From positions 1 through 64,000 of the forward strand of contig JAPPBN010000022.1 in NCBI GenBank assembly GCA_026705025.1: a DNA stretch of 64,000 bases, written 5' to 3'. This DNA is from Bin125 sp026705025. GTDB lineage: Bacteria > Chloroflexota > Dehalococcoidia > Bin125. Position 1 is the stretch's first letter, and every line of letters begins with the position of its first letter. The position numbers were made by a program, and so were the translations under genes. The notes beneath the pieces are model-generated. The model did not search any database. It was not told the origin of the DNA and saw only the letters and a list, made by a program, of their open reading frames with translations. Shown here piece after piece: positions 9,501 through 19,000 of this stretch.

Positions 9501-9814
9501 ACGGCACGATCCGCTTTGGTGCCGGTGGTGCGAGGCAGGTGCTGGAGACCTTTGAGCGCGCCGCAGTCGGAGTCACAAGGCCCCTCATGGCCCTCTGTGA
9601 CGAGTTCAACATGGAGACAAAGCAGGGCAAAGACATGCGGGAGTATGACGACCTGGTCACGAAGGTGCTAGGCCACGTCCGCCAAGCTGAGTACTCGACG
9701 GCCGCGAGTAGCCTGTCTCGGGACGCTCCACGCGGTGGCGTCCTTCCCAAGGTATCCGAGACGCCGCGCTCCCCAGAAGACTTCGAGTTGGTCACATGGC
9801 TGATCATCAAGTGA
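6599..9814 (+). CDS. PLD-nuclease/SNF2-type helicase fusion
   Basis: A 1,071-residue two-part protein. Residues about 1-190 form a phospholipase D-like domain with one HKD-type motif (LHGKMYLAD, then GSSNFTKNGL). Residues about 240-860 form a superfamily 2 SNF2/RapA-like motor: Walker A SVGLGKTYTAL near 262, DESH box near 350, LSATPVNTS, and the C-terminal QRFGRIDRIGS near 797. A C-terminal region (about 900-1071) is unassigned. A single HKD implies that it dimerises if it is a nuclease. It overlaps the methylase start by 19 bases, so the two are translated together. The pairing of SNF2 motor and adenine methylase resembles DrmD/DrmMI of class 1 DISARM, but drmA and drmB are absent. Confidence 0.85.
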   Translation: MTSEILDNYRHRVVDYLRAQLGESSALRIVSAYFTIYGYELLADELSRLDETRFLFGDPSSVDDLDPGEKDERAFLLTEDGLTPTQSIVQKGLARECARWLDGESVAVRSVRKANFLHGKMYLADRAGLLGSSNFTKNGLGGSQRPNLEINLTIPDETTLAELREWFDNLWEDERRTQDVKQDVLKALDRLGKEYSPEFVYFKSLFELLKDRIDSDLDNDEVLKDNHLFETAVWNALYEFQKDGAKSIIARLGLHGGCILSDSVGLGKTYTALAVIKYHELRNERVLVLCPRKLRDNWALYPSHLGHQDNPFSEDRFGYTLLSHTDLSREEGKAGDIDLAKFNWGGYDLVVIDESHNFRNDGGARYERLLEEIIKDGSKTKVLMLSATPVNTSLLDLRNQIYLMTEKNDAHFRADLGIANVGRVLGEAQRAFKKWEDEQRGSSQSDKSQLLARLGADFLRLLDGVSIARSRRQVTQFYAAEMERIGQFPRHSKPENRYPATDLRGELSYKALAKQIGAFELSIYRPSDYLVDKERQLELDAERRRQNFNQKDREHYLVKMILTNFLKRLESSPRSLQLTLQRTIQKMDDLIVKIERFELRESEVEIQSDYLPDQDDDDDDFLINRARNPYHLRELDLPRWRNDIAKDRDTLAAALRVVSAITPERDGKLSEIRTALRHRVTNPTTDLDGLSNRKTLVFTTFKDTAEYLYKELVDDASELGLRMAMVSGDSVRDSCGATEFNSVLTDFAPKARVRSETRYDQDVDLLIATDCISEGQNLQDCDTVINYDIHWNPVRLVQRFGRIDRIGSRNAEVRMINYWPTDDMDAYLNLESRVLARMALADTAATGGDDPFNEDEVREGAQLELNFRDEQLKRLREEVLDLDDLSDTIVMSDLSMDYFFAQLKQFLEQNREELEATPKGVYAIASNPEDGPGPGVLFLLRQRNSGTRTRERTISPVHPFFLVFIKADGTIRFGAGGARQVLETFERAAVGVTRPLMALCDEFNMETKQGKDMREYDDLVTKVLGHVRQAEYSTAASSLSRDAPRGGVLPKVSETPRSPEDFELVTWLIIK

Positions 9815-12102
9815 CGGATCGCAAGGCTGAGATCAACCAGGCCCTTGATGCGTGCAAGGATGGCGATTTCCACGCCGGGGCGAAGGTCCTCCTCGGATCA
9901 CTCGGGTACTCCAGCGAACGCACACTTGCCGGCCAGACCGGAGGCGTGAGTGACTTTTTTGATGCGTTCCAGCTTGATGTGCCCGTCACACAATCAGAGG
10001 CAGAGTTTCGAGACGAGGCTGAATCCGCTCATCTGATTTTCCAGATCACCAACGAAGAAATCGCTGCTGAGCTGCAGCAGTCATTTTTCACCGAAAGTGG
10101 ATTGGACAAGGACGAGGAACGCAGCTTCCTCTTCGTTGCGGTTGAGCTCCGCGGTGATCAGTATCCTCGCGGCAAGTACGCGCAGTTCGCCCGCGAGGTC
10201 AATAGGCGTCCCCATCCGCCCACCGTAGTTCTCTTCCGCAGCACATCGGGACTGGTGACGCTGGCCTTTCCGCACCGCCGACCTAGCAAGCGCAACGGCG
10301 AACGCGATGTTCTCGGCAAGGTCTCGCTAGTCCGAGAGATCGACCCGACGAAGCCACACCGCGGCCACATTGACATCCTCAATGAACTTGCTCTTGAGAA
10401 GCGGGTCGAGTGGATGGAGAGGCAAGGCAGGTCTCAAGATTTTGACGGACTCTATGCTGCCTGGCTCGACACACTCGATACCGAGCAACTCAACAAGCGG
10501 TTCTACAAGGATCTGTTCAGGTGGTTTGAGCGCGCTTGTGAAGTCGCTCTATTCCCGAGTTCCGGTCCCAGGGTGTTGCCCTCCCAGGAACACGTGATCC
10601 GCTTGATCACCAGGCTGCTCTTCGTCTGGTTCATCAAGGAGAAGGGCCTTGTCGCCGAAGAGCTGTTCGTCGAGCATCGCGTTGGAGAGCTGCTCAAGGA
10701 CTACGACGGCAAGGACGGCGATTCCTACTACCGCGCCGTCTTACAGAACCTCTTCTTCGCCACTCTCAACACCGAGATTGGCCGCCGCGGTTTCAGCAGC
10801 CTTCGCAACCGCACTCACCGCGACTTCTCGCGCTACCGCTACCGCGACGAGATCGAAGATCCCGAGGCCTTGCTGGCGCTCTTCCGTCAGACACCGTTCA
10901 TCAATGGAGGGCTGTTCGACTGTCTCGACAGCGAGCAGGGCGTCCGTGATGGCGGCTGGCGAATCGATTGCTTCACCGACAATCTGGCGCAACGCGACGG
11001 CCTCTCGGTCCCTAATCGTCTGTTCTTCGGCACCGAGGACAAGTCGCCAGGGCTAATCACCCTGTTCAATCGCTACAAGTTCACAGTCGAGGAGAACACG
11101 CCTATCGAGCAAGAGGTGGCCCTTGACCCTGAATTGCTGGGGAAGGTCTTCGAGAACCTACTCGCTGCCAACACCCCCGAGACCGAAGTGTCCGCTCGCA
11201 AACAGACCGGCTCCTACTACACGCCGAGGACCGTCGTTGACTACATGGTCGACGAGGCGCTCGTCGCCTCCCTCCTGGAGCAAGTCAATCCGACCAAAGG
11301 TAGCGAGGATGTCACCAAGTGGTGGCGCGATCGGCTCGAGTACCTGTTCGACTACGATGACGCATTCAACGACGCCTCCGAGCTCTTCACCGACGACGAG
11401 GGCAGCTCTGTTGTCCGCGCCATCGCTCGAACCACAGTGCTTGACCCCGCCGTCGGCTCCGGGGCCTTTCCAATGAGCGTCCTGCACAAGCTCACCCTTG
11501 CCCTACGCCGGCTCGATCCAGGCAATGAAAAGTGGCAGGAGTTACAGAAAGAACTGGCGTTGGCTCGGGTTCCCGCCGCCTTCGAGACTCGAAACCAAAG
11601 AGAGCGTGAAGAAGAGCTTCAGGGGATCAGCGACACCTTTGAGCGCTACCGGGACTCCGACTTCGGGCGCAAGCTCTACCTGATACAGAACAGCATCTTT
11701 GGCGTCGACATCCAGCCCATTGCCACCCAAATCGCCAAGCTGCGCTTCTTCATTTCGCTCGCCATTGAGCAGGAACCAGACCCCAGCGCCGACAACTATG
11801 GCATCAAGCCCCTGCCCAATCTTGAAACCCGTTTCGTCGCCGCCAACGCACTACTCGGGTTGGCTGAGGGTGCGCAAATCCCCTTGGGTGGTCTGAATGA
11901 GATCCAGAATCTCAACGAGCAGCTACGCGCGACCAGAGAGCGCCACTTTCACGCCAACACAAGGTCTAAGAAACTAGATCTCATCGCAAGGGACACTCAG
12001 CTCCGTCACGAGTTACGATCCGAATTGGCCAAAGCCGGCGTATCGGATGCCGAGAGCATCGCTACATGGGATCCTTACGACCACAACGTCCGCGCCGACT
12101 AG
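9796..12102 (+). CDS. Eco57I-type adenine methylase, N-terminal part (interrupted)
   Basis: The first 768 residues of a DNA N6-adenine methyltransferase of the Eco57I type. An N-terminal region (about 1-230, with VAVELRGDQYPRGKYAQFAR) leads into a helical region, then YYTPRTVVDYMVDEAL near 473 and the SAM-binding motif I DPAVGSGAF near 550. The frame ends in TAG at 12100-12102, within what in relatives reads Asp-Trp-Phe-Asp-Pro. Downstream, the same frame resumes at once with FDPIWMFGFGGG and the catalytic NPPY. So a Trp codon TGG appears changed to TAG, and the full protein would be about 1,199 residues. On its own this part has the cofactor site but not the catalytic motif. Confidence 0.85.
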   Translation: MADHQVTDRKAEINQALDACKDGDFHAGAKVLLGSLGYSSERTLAGQTGGVSDFFDAFQLDVPVTQSEAEFRDEAESAHLIFQITNEEIAAELQQSFFTESGLDKDEERSFLFVAVELRGDQYPRGKYAQFAREVNRRPHPPTVVLFRSTSGLVTLAFPHRRPSKRNGERDVLGKVSLVREIDPTKPHRGHIDILNELALEKRVEWMERQGRSQDFDGLYAAWLDTLDTEQLNKRFYKDLFRWFERACEVALFPSSGPRVLPSQEHVIRLITRLLFVWFIKEKGLVAEELFVEHRVGELLKDYDGKDGDSYYRAVLQNLFFATLNTEIGRRGFSSLRNRTHRDFSRYRYRDEIEDPEALLALFRQTPFINGGLFDCLDSEQGVRDGGWRIDCFTDNLAQRDGLSVPNRLFFGTEDKSPGLITLFNRYKFTVEENTPIEQEVALDPELLGKVFENLLAANTPETEVSARKQTGSYYTPRTVVDYMVDEALVASLLEQVNPTKGSEDVTKWWRDRLEYLFDYDDAFNDASELFTDDEGSSVVRAIARTTVLDPAVGSGAFPMSVLHKLTLALRRLDPGNEKWQELQKELALARVPAAFETRNQREREEELQGISDTFERYRDSDFGRKLYLIQNSIFGVDIQPIATQIAKLRFFISLAIEQEPDPSADNYGIKPLPNLETRFVAANALLGLAEGAQIPLGGLNEIQNLNEQLRATRERHFHANTRSKKLDLIARDTQLRHELRSELAKAGVSDAESIATWDPYDHNVRAD

Positions 12103-12117
12103 TTCGACCCAATATGG

Positions 12118-13395
12118 ATGTTCGGCTTCGGCGGAGGCTTCGACATCGTGATCGGCAACCCACCTTACGTTCGGGCTGACTCCAGCCCAGAACATCTCGC
12201 CTTGCGAAACCAGATCGAAGCGAGCGGCCAGTACGAGACTCTCTGGGAAAAGTGGGATCTGTTCGTCGCATTCATTGAGCGAGGATACAAGCTCTCGAAA
12301 CCCGGAGGCTTCACTACCATGATCGTCTCCGACGCATATTGTCATTCGAAGTATGCTCAAAAGTCGCAACGGTGGTTTCTCCGGAACAGTCGTATAGTTC
12401 ACTTGGACTTCCTCAGCAACATTCGAATCTTCGAAGCTACAGTTCGGAACATCACATTCCTCTTCCAGAAAGTCGAAGGGCTACAAGAAAAGCCTCAAAG
12501 GCGAGTGCACGATCCAGAAATCGGCACCTTTTCGCTTCTGAAGTCGAACCAACAGATGAACCTCACGTATCGGGCATTCTTCCCGGAGGACATCGCTGGA
12601 ATCGACATTGCGACACCCACCCTTGCGCTGCGAGAGCTTTGCTACATTAGCAAGGGGATGGTTGCGCACGCGGACGAAAAGAGGGTGCGCGGGGCTTTCA
12701 GGCTGCACGACCTGGTATCCGAAGTGAGAAGCGCGATTCACTGCAAGCTGTTTGTGGAAGGGAAGCACGTCGCTAGGTGGACCTTCCTCGAGGACAAGTG
12801 GATCGAATGGGGTACAGATCGTGCACCCGCGCTTTTCAGCCGTCCAACGTTTCCCGAACTCTATTCGGTTAGTGAAAAGCTATTGTCAGCTGACATGGCT
12901 GCCAATACACCTGCATTGCGAGTGGCCTATGACAATCGCCAGCGGCACCATAATCACTCGGCATGGTCTTTCGTGCCGTGGCATAGTCTGTCAGGAGTGC
13001 GAAACAGGTCGATGATAAAACAGGCACGATACGAAGACGAAAGACTGGCGGGCTCCGGTAAACTCGACCGTCACGAGGCGGAAGCGACCAGTCGACAGAT
13101 CGATGTCAAGTTTCTCCTTGGCGTGATGAACTCCAGTTTCGCCCGTGCTTTCTTGAGAGCGAACAGGCGGAGCAACATCCACCTGTATCCCGATGATTGG
13201 AAGGAGTTGCCCATTCCTCTTGCCTCGCGGGAACGGCAACAGCCAGTTGTCGCTCTGGTTGATGACATCCTGATCGCAAAGGCCAACGATCCTGACGCAG
13301 AAGCGACCGACCTCGAAGTAGAGATCGACCGCCTCGTCTACAGCCTTTATGGCCTGACCGAGGAGGAGATACTCGTCATCGAAGGGCGGGTGTAG
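12118..13395 (+). CDS. Eco57I-type adenine methylase, C-terminal part (after in-frame TAG)
   Basis: The same reading frame continues after the TAG at 12100. It carries the catalytic motif IV in IVIGNPPYVRAD, then the region typical of type IIG methylases with a possible target-recognition domain (about 170-400 of this piece). The first usable ATG is at 12118, but no ribosome-binding site precedes it, so independent translation is doubtful. The ending WKELPIPLASRERQQ...VDDIL is typical of target-recognition domain ends. The piece makes sense only as the continuation of the upstream part, by readthrough or as a pseudogene. Confidence 0.8.
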   Translation: MFGFGGGFDIVIGNPPYVRADSSPEHLALRNQIEASGQYETLWEKWDLFVAFIERGYKLSKPGGFTTMIVSDAYCHSKYAQKSQRWFLRNSRIVHLDFLSNIRIFEATVRNITFLFQKVEGLQEKPQRRVHDPEIGTFSLLKSNQQMNLTYRAFFPEDIAGIDIATPTLALRELCYISKGMVAHADEKRVRGAFRLHDLVSEVRSAIHCKLFVEGKHVARWTFLEDKWIEWGTDRAPALFSRPTFPELYSVSEKLLSADMAANTPALRVAYDNRQRHHNHSAWSFVPWHSLSGVRNRSMIKQARYEDERLAGSGKLDRHEAEATSRQIDVKFLLGVMNSSFARAFLRANRRSNIHLYPDDWKELPIPLASRERQQPVVALVDDILIAKANDPDAEATDLEVEIDRLVYSLYGLTEEEILVIEGRV

Positions 13396-13696
13396 GGCTG
13401 GGGTCTGAGGGGACACGTTCCCCTCGGAGCCGGCAGACATTCGCAAGCCGCGCTCTAATGCAGTTGCTCCGTAGTCTGTTGGATTGCAGTCGCCCCGACA
13501 ATCTCACCACGCGTGATGAACAGGATCTCCGTGTTGATTCGGTCCGAATCACCTGACGAAGCGAGGTGATATTGTGTCCGGCGTGGGAACGCGCTATGCG
13601 GGGATCGACAACATGCGGGAGTAGACCGGTCGTCGCAGGCCTCTCTGCCGACACCCACGTCGGATAACTCACACGACTCAGGTAGGATGGTGGACT
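13396..13696. other. Short gene-free stretch
   Basis: About 300 bases follow the methylase stop and precede the next plus-strand gene. It probably holds that gene's promoter. No coding sequence, RNA or clear hairpin was recognised. Confidence 0.4.
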
Positions 13697-14632
13697 ATGG
13701 CAACTGCACGAGCAGTGAAGCGAACTATCCACTTCTACGCGATAGACGTAGGACGCGATGACGGTGGAAAGCCGCTACACTTCAATCACTCGCTGCTCTT
13801 GGAGGCAGTCGAACGCCTGGAGTTTCGGCATGACAGTGGTCCCAGTCGATATGAATGGGAACCTGACAACCAACGGCTCTGCGCCTTCTTCGAACCACCA
13901 GGATCTCGGGACTCCCTAAAGTTCTGCCGACTGCGGACAGATGACCTTCCTGAAATTGAGGAACATGGAACACTGCTACCGCTTGAGCTTCGCGACCAGG
14001 CCGGCCTCGCGGAAGCAACACACGTCGTGTTCTTCAACGACAACGTCGCAGGTGTCTTGCACAACACCAAAGGACCTCCCCTTAGTCGATTGGGTTGGTA
14101 CCTAACTGCCAAATCCGACAACTTCTTGCGTCCAATACAGTTCCGCCCTCTTCTCCGGACGGAGCCAGCAGGCCGGCTCGCTGTATTGCAAGATCTCCAG
14201 AAGCTGACGCTTGAGATTTTTCCTTCTTACAAGGCGGCTGTGCGAGCTGCCGATCGGTCGCTTGGGGACCTGTTTGATGCAATAGAAGAGGTCGTCGGCA
14301 ACGGATCAACCATAAGAGCCGAAGTTGCTTTCCCAGATGGATCGGGTCAAGGCGGTCTATCAAGGTTCCTTAGGCCTCTTCTCATGTTGGCGCAAGACCC
14401 AAACGTCGAAGAGAACGTCACCGCGTTTCGTGTAGAGGGACTGCATGGAGATACGGGCCAGATAGGCCCGATCGATCTCTTGGGAGATCGGATCGTCTCG
14501 CGAAGGAAGAGCGTCAACCTAAAGGAGCGCGGACGCACGGTGGACTCCCAGTCCGCCTTCGGGGCGATCCGAGACGCGTACTCTGAACTGCGAGCAGATA
14601 TCGAAACTGCGTCCTCGGTGTCCCTCCGATGA
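13697..14632 (+). CDS. Unknown soluble protein (possibly DUF6731/DUF4747-like)
   Basis: A 311-residue protein with no signal peptide or membrane segment. It begins KRTIHFYAIDV and has a mid-protein strand ATHVVFFNDNVAGVLHN. This combination recalls uncharacterised phage- and defence-associated DUFs, but I cannot assign a family firmly. The start ATG has AGGATGG upstream. Its stop overlaps the start of the next, membrane-protein gene (ATGA), so the two form a transcriptional and probably functional pair. It sits between a helicase/methylase pair and a toxin-antitoxin pair. A cytosolic sensor controlling a membrane effector is a reasonable guess and no more. Confidence 0.55.
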   Translation: MATARAVKRTIHFYAIDVGRDDGGKPLHFNHSLLLEAVERLEFRHDSGPSRYEWEPDNQRLCAFFEPPGSRDSLKFCRLRTDDLPEIEEHGTLLPLELRDQAGLAEATHVVFFNDNVAGVLHNTKGPPLSRLGWYLTAKSDNFLRPIQFRPLLRTEPAGRLAVLQDLQKLTLEIFPSYKAAVRAADRSLGDLFDAIEEVVGNGSTIRAEVAFPDGSGQGGLSRFLRPLLMLAQDPNVEENVTAFRVEGLHGDTGQIGPIDLLGDRIVSRRKSVNLKERGRTVDSQSAFGAIRDAYSELRADIETASSVSLR

Positions 14633-15123
14633 AGCTGCTCGTCTTCTGGCGGATCCACTTCTTGCGCGTAGAACTCGCTGCTGCAGCTGTTTGCGCGGGT
14701 ATCGCAGCGCTGTACCTCTTCGTGCTCAGTGACCCGTGCATCGCGGAAAGCGTGGTCTTTGGGAATCGAGGTACTGTCTACCGAACGTCCGCAACAGTGG
14801 GTGCCACGCTGGCAGGCCTCGTAGGAACCATCGTGGCCATCGTCTTCGGACTCATCGACACTCAGCGGTTGCAGCTGCTGCGAGAGAGTCAGCACCGAGA
14901 GACCCTGTTGAGGGTGTTCTTTAGCACTATCCGCTCTTTGGGGCTGCTCGTCATCGTGTCGTTTCTAGGCCTCATCATTGATCACCGGAGCGACCCGATC
15001 ATGGGCATGGCGGTTGTCTTCGTGTACGCGGCCCTGCTGTCCTTGTTCCGCATGGCGCGGTCGATTTGGGTCTTGCAGCGGATCGTCAGAATCATGGCGC
15101 TGCCGTCACCGTCTGGCCAATGA
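14629..15123 (+). CDS. Small four-helix membrane protein
   Basis: A 164-residue integral membrane protein with four predicted hydrophobic helices: about 11-32, 52-75, 98-119 and 123-143. The loop after the second helix contains LIDTQRLQLLRESQHRE. No catalytic motif is visible. It overlaps the preceding soluble gene by 4 bases. In defence islands, small multi-pass proteins coupled to a cytosolic partner often act as membrane-disrupting effectors; this is inferred from arrangement, not from sequence similarity. Confidence 0.55.
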   Translation: MKLLVFWRIHFLRVELAAAAVCAGIAALYLFVLSDPCIAESVVFGNRGTVYRTSATVGATLAGLVGTIVAIVFGLIDTQRLQLLRESQHRETLLRVFFSTIRSLGLLVIVSFLGLIIDHRSDPIMGMAVVFVYAALLSLFRMARSIWVLQRIVRIMALPSPSGQ

Positions 15124-15227
15124 GTCCTCGTAAGGCCTGTTTGAGAGTCCTACCATGAGCTCACTGCCGCCGCCCCAATCTTCCCCTGACCATCTCCTCC
15201 GATACACTGACCGCCAGGAGACCCGCC

Positions 15228-15488
15228 ATGCCGACTCGCGTCCGCGCCCGCTACGTTGACGGCAAGCTCGAACTGCTCGATCCGCTTAGCCTCCCCGACG
15301 GCTGCAAGGTGATGCTCGAAGTCGCAGAGGACTCGTCCGACCAAGATTCGCAAGGCTCGTGGCTGTTAGAGCTCGTGGACGAAGTGCACGGCGAGTATCC
15401 ACCGGAGACTTGGGAAGACCGCCCGACGGACTTCGTGCGACACAAGAAGCACTATCTGTACGGCCAGCCCAAGCACCCCGATGACTGA
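15228..15488 (+). CDS. Antitoxin-like protein (DUF104/VapB-type)
   Basis: An 86-residue acidic protein. The first 40 residues, RVRARYVDGKLELLDPLSLPDG, resemble the DUF104 (AF2212-like) antitoxin fold, where a short beta hairpin binds DNA and the tail wraps the toxin. The C-terminal part (PETWEDRPTDFVRHKKHYLYG) would be the toxin-binding tail. It overlaps the PIN toxin start by one base (TGATG), the usual translational coupling of such pairs. Autoregulation by the complex is expected from the family. Confidence 0.7.
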   Translation: MPTRVRARYVDGKLELLDPLSLPDGCKVMLEVAEDSSDQDSQGSWLLELVDEVHGEYPPETWEDRPTDFVRHKKHYLYGQPKHPDD

Positions 15489-15910
15489 TGGCGGCGCTAT
15501 TCGCCGACTCGGGCTATTGGATTGCGCTGATCGACAGCAGGGATCAGCTCCACTCACGTGCGCGCGCAGTGTCGGCTCGACTGAACGATGCCGAGATTGT
15601 CACGACTCAGATGGCGTTGGTCGAGACGCTTGCCTCCCAGGCAGGGAGCGGGGAGCGAGCCAGATTGGCCGCCACTCGACTGGTTGAGCGGCTGGTACAG
15701 AGTCCCCGGGTTGAGATCATCCCGCAGACCGACGCCCAGTTTCAGGCTGCGTTCGAACGCTACGCCGCTCGCCCGGACCAACGCTGGAGTCTGACTGACT
15801 GTGCCAGCTTCATCGTGATGGAAGAGCGCGGAGTCTCAGAGGCGCTGGCCTACGATCGCGACTTTGAACAGGCTGGCTTCACTGCTCTTCTCCGCCACGA
15901 GACACTCTGA
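15488..15910 (+). CDS. VapC-like PIN-domain toxin
   Basis: A 140-residue PIN-domain protein, the usual VapC length. The acidic positions are seen in LFADSGYWIALID (Asp7), VETLASQAG (Glu), WSLTDCASFIVM (Asp of the SLTD motif) and ALAYDRDFEQAGF (Asp). Family members are Mg2+-dependent ribonucleases cutting tRNA or rRNA. The preceding small gene is its expected antitoxin. The pair could stabilise the element against loss. Confidence 0.82.
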   Translation: MAALFADSGYWIALIDSRDQLHSRARAVSARLNDAEIVTTQMALVETLASQAGSGERARLAATRLVERLVQSPRVEIIPQTDAQFQAAFERYAARPDQRWSLTDCASFIVMEERGVSEALAYDRDFEQAGFTALLRHETL

Positions 15911-16018
15911 CGGTGTACGAGTGATCGTCCGAACCAACCCTACTCCGGGTCGCTCTGAACGTCGTTCGTGATACCGTCGCCGCACCAAGATGCCTGGAGG
16001 GGTTGGGAGGCGATTCCC

Positions 16019-19000
16019 ATGGACCGATCCAATGGCGGTGTCCGGCTGAGCGCGGGGGACTTGGTCGCGGATCTCCATTGCCATCACTTGACAAACCTGA
16101 ATCTCGAAGTCGCCAACGGGGAACGTCAGAGGCCAGTTCGCTCTGAGCCACTCTTGGAGCACCTGCGTGAACGCGGCCTAGCCCATGAACGCGATTACCT
16201 AGCTCATCTCGAAGCTGGTGGCGCCCCGCTGACGAGGATCGACGCGGATCGTGTCGACACCGCAAGCGTGGCGGCGACGCTGGAGGCTATGCGAGCTGGA
16301 GACGAATTCATCGTCCAGGGGACGCTCGCCGATGGCGTCTGGGTCGGTCGTCCCGACGTGCTACGCCGGGTCAACCAAGTGAGCAAGCTCGGAACATGGT
16401 CCTATGAGGTGGTGGAGACCAAGCTGGCTCAACAGACAAAGATCGGCACGATCCTCCAGCTCTGCCTCTACTCGTCCTTGCTGGAAGCTGCTCAGGGCGT
16501 TGCGCCCGAGCACATGTCCGTCGTTGCACCGTGGACAGGATTCAACCGGCAGGACTATCGCGTGAGTGACTACTCTGCCTACTTCCGGTTGATTCGAGAA
16601 CGGCTCCAGGCTGCCGTTGCCAACGGCGGTCGATCTGAAACGTATCCAGAGCCCAATCCCCATTGCGACGTGTGTCCCTGGGATGAGGCCTGTCGTGATC
16701 AGCGACGCCAGGATGACCACCTGAGCTTGGTGGCCGGCATTTCTCGGTTACAGCGGGAGGAGTTGGTCCTGCAAGGGATCAGCACGATGGCCGAACTGGC
16801 GGCTGAGCCGCTGCCGCTGCGCTGGCAACCGGGCCGAGGTGCAACGGAAAGTTACGAACGGCTGCGAGAGCAGGCGCGTGTTCAGGTCGCGGACCGTCAA
16901 AGCGCGACGCCGGTCTTCGAGCCGCTAGACCCTGAGCCCAGTGCTGGCCTCAATGCGCTGCCCGAGCCATCGGACGGGGACATCTTCCTCGACTTTGAAG
17001 GCGCGCCATCATTCGGTCCGGGCGGGTTGGAGTACCTCATCGGCTACATCGCAACCGAGCCCTCGGGCGAGCGGGAGTTTACGGCGCTCTGGGGATTCGA
17101 CTACGCCGAAGAGAAACGCAACTTCGAGAGGTTCGTCGACTTCGTTGTGGATCGATGGGAACGGTACCCCGACCTGCACATCTATCACTTCGCTCACTAT
17201 GAGCCGGCGGCGATGAAGCGGCTGATGGGCAGACACGCGACCCACGAGGCCGATGTAGACAGGTTGCTTCGCGCCGGCCTGTTCATCGACCTGCACCGCG
17301 TCGCCAGGCGCGGGTTGCGGGTCGGCGCGGAGAGTTACTCGATCAAGGAACTCGAGCGCTTCTTTGGCTACGAACGGAAGGTGTCCCTGGAGCGAGCGGA
17401 TGAAGCGATGTATGCGATCACCGGTCCGCTCGAGTTGGGCGCGCCCGAGCTCATTCGTGCGGAAGACGTTCGCGCGCTGGAAGAGTACAACCGCGACGAC
17501 GTGGAGTCGACGGTCGAGTTGCGCGACTGGTTGGAGCAGATTCGAGCCGAACTGGAGCGGCGCGGTTCAGACTTGACGCGTCCAGCTAGGGATGATGGTG
17601 AGGCAAGCGAGCGAGTTGCTGAGTGGCAGGATGCCGTCGACCAGCTCTTTGCCGGACTCACGCACGACGTGCCAATCGATCCGGCTGAACGGACGGCCGA
17701 GCAACAGGCGCGGTGGCTCGCTGCCGGCGTGCTCGACTTCCACCGGCGGGAGGACAAGGCAGCCTGGTGGGAGTTCTTTCGGCTCCACGACTGCACGCCT
17801 GAAGAACTAGCGGAGGAGAGCTTGGCGCTGGTCGGCCTAGAGTACAAGTCTCGCGTTGGCGGAACAAACAGAGCCCCGATTCACCGCTACCGCTTTGCGC
17901 CCCAGGAAACCAAGATCGGTGGTGGTGAACAGATCTATGCCGCTGGCGAACCGGAGCAAACCATCGGCTCTGTCGAGGGTCTTGACCTGAGCGAGCGAAC
18001 GATCGAGGTGAAGAAGCGTGTGGCTGCCAAAACCGTGCATCCGACGAACGCGGTCGCCTTGAATGTGGTCAACTCGAACGTCCTGCGCCAGTCGCTGCTG
18101 AGGGTTGGTGAGGATGTACGCGATCACGGCTTCGCAGACGAGGCCGGACATCGAGTAGCTCGCGACATCTTGAGGCGAACTCCGCCACGCACGGGCGGCG
18201 GTTCTCTTAGGCGCAGCAACGAGTCGACACTCGAAGCAGCTCAACGAATCTCCAGCTCGCGCGACTTCGGGGTTTTGCCCATCCAAGGTCCGCCGGGTGC
18301 AGGCAAGACGTACACGGGCGCTCGACTGATCGCGGAGCTGATAGCCCAAGGTGCGCGCGTCGGGATCACCGCGAACAGCCACCGGGTGATCGGAAACCTG
18401 CTGGCGGGCACGCTCGACGCTGCTGACGAGCGAGACATCAATCTGAGAGCCGTGCGCAAAGTCACCAAGGGTCAGCAGATCGACATCGATGATCGTCACG
18501 TAAAACTCGAAACGGACAATCCTCCGGTGTTTGAGGCCCTTAGAGGTGGGAGGCGTTTGGTCGCCGGCACGGCCTGGTTGTGGGCTCGTGAGGAGGCACA
18601 GAACGCCGTTGATGTCTTGGTAGTCGATGAAGCGGCGCAGATGTCGCTCGCGAACGTGCTGGCCGTATCCCATGCCGCGCCGAACATGGTCCTGCTCGGT
18701 GACCCGCAACAGCTCGAACAGCCGCTACAGGGCTCACATCCCGAGGGAGCCGACGTGTCCGCCCTAGCCCATTTGATCGGGAGCCACGAGACGATCGAAG
18801 CAAGCCGCGGCCTGTTCCTGGAGGAGACGTGGAGGTTGCATCCCGACATCTGCACGTTCACCTCCGAGATGTTCTACGAGGACAAGCTGCGTTCTCGCCC
18901 AGGGCTGGAGCAGCAGGGTGTCATCGCCGAAGGTGCGCTCTCCGGGGCCGGCCTCCGCTATCTGCCAGTGACACACGCTGGCAACCAGAGTTCGTCGGAC

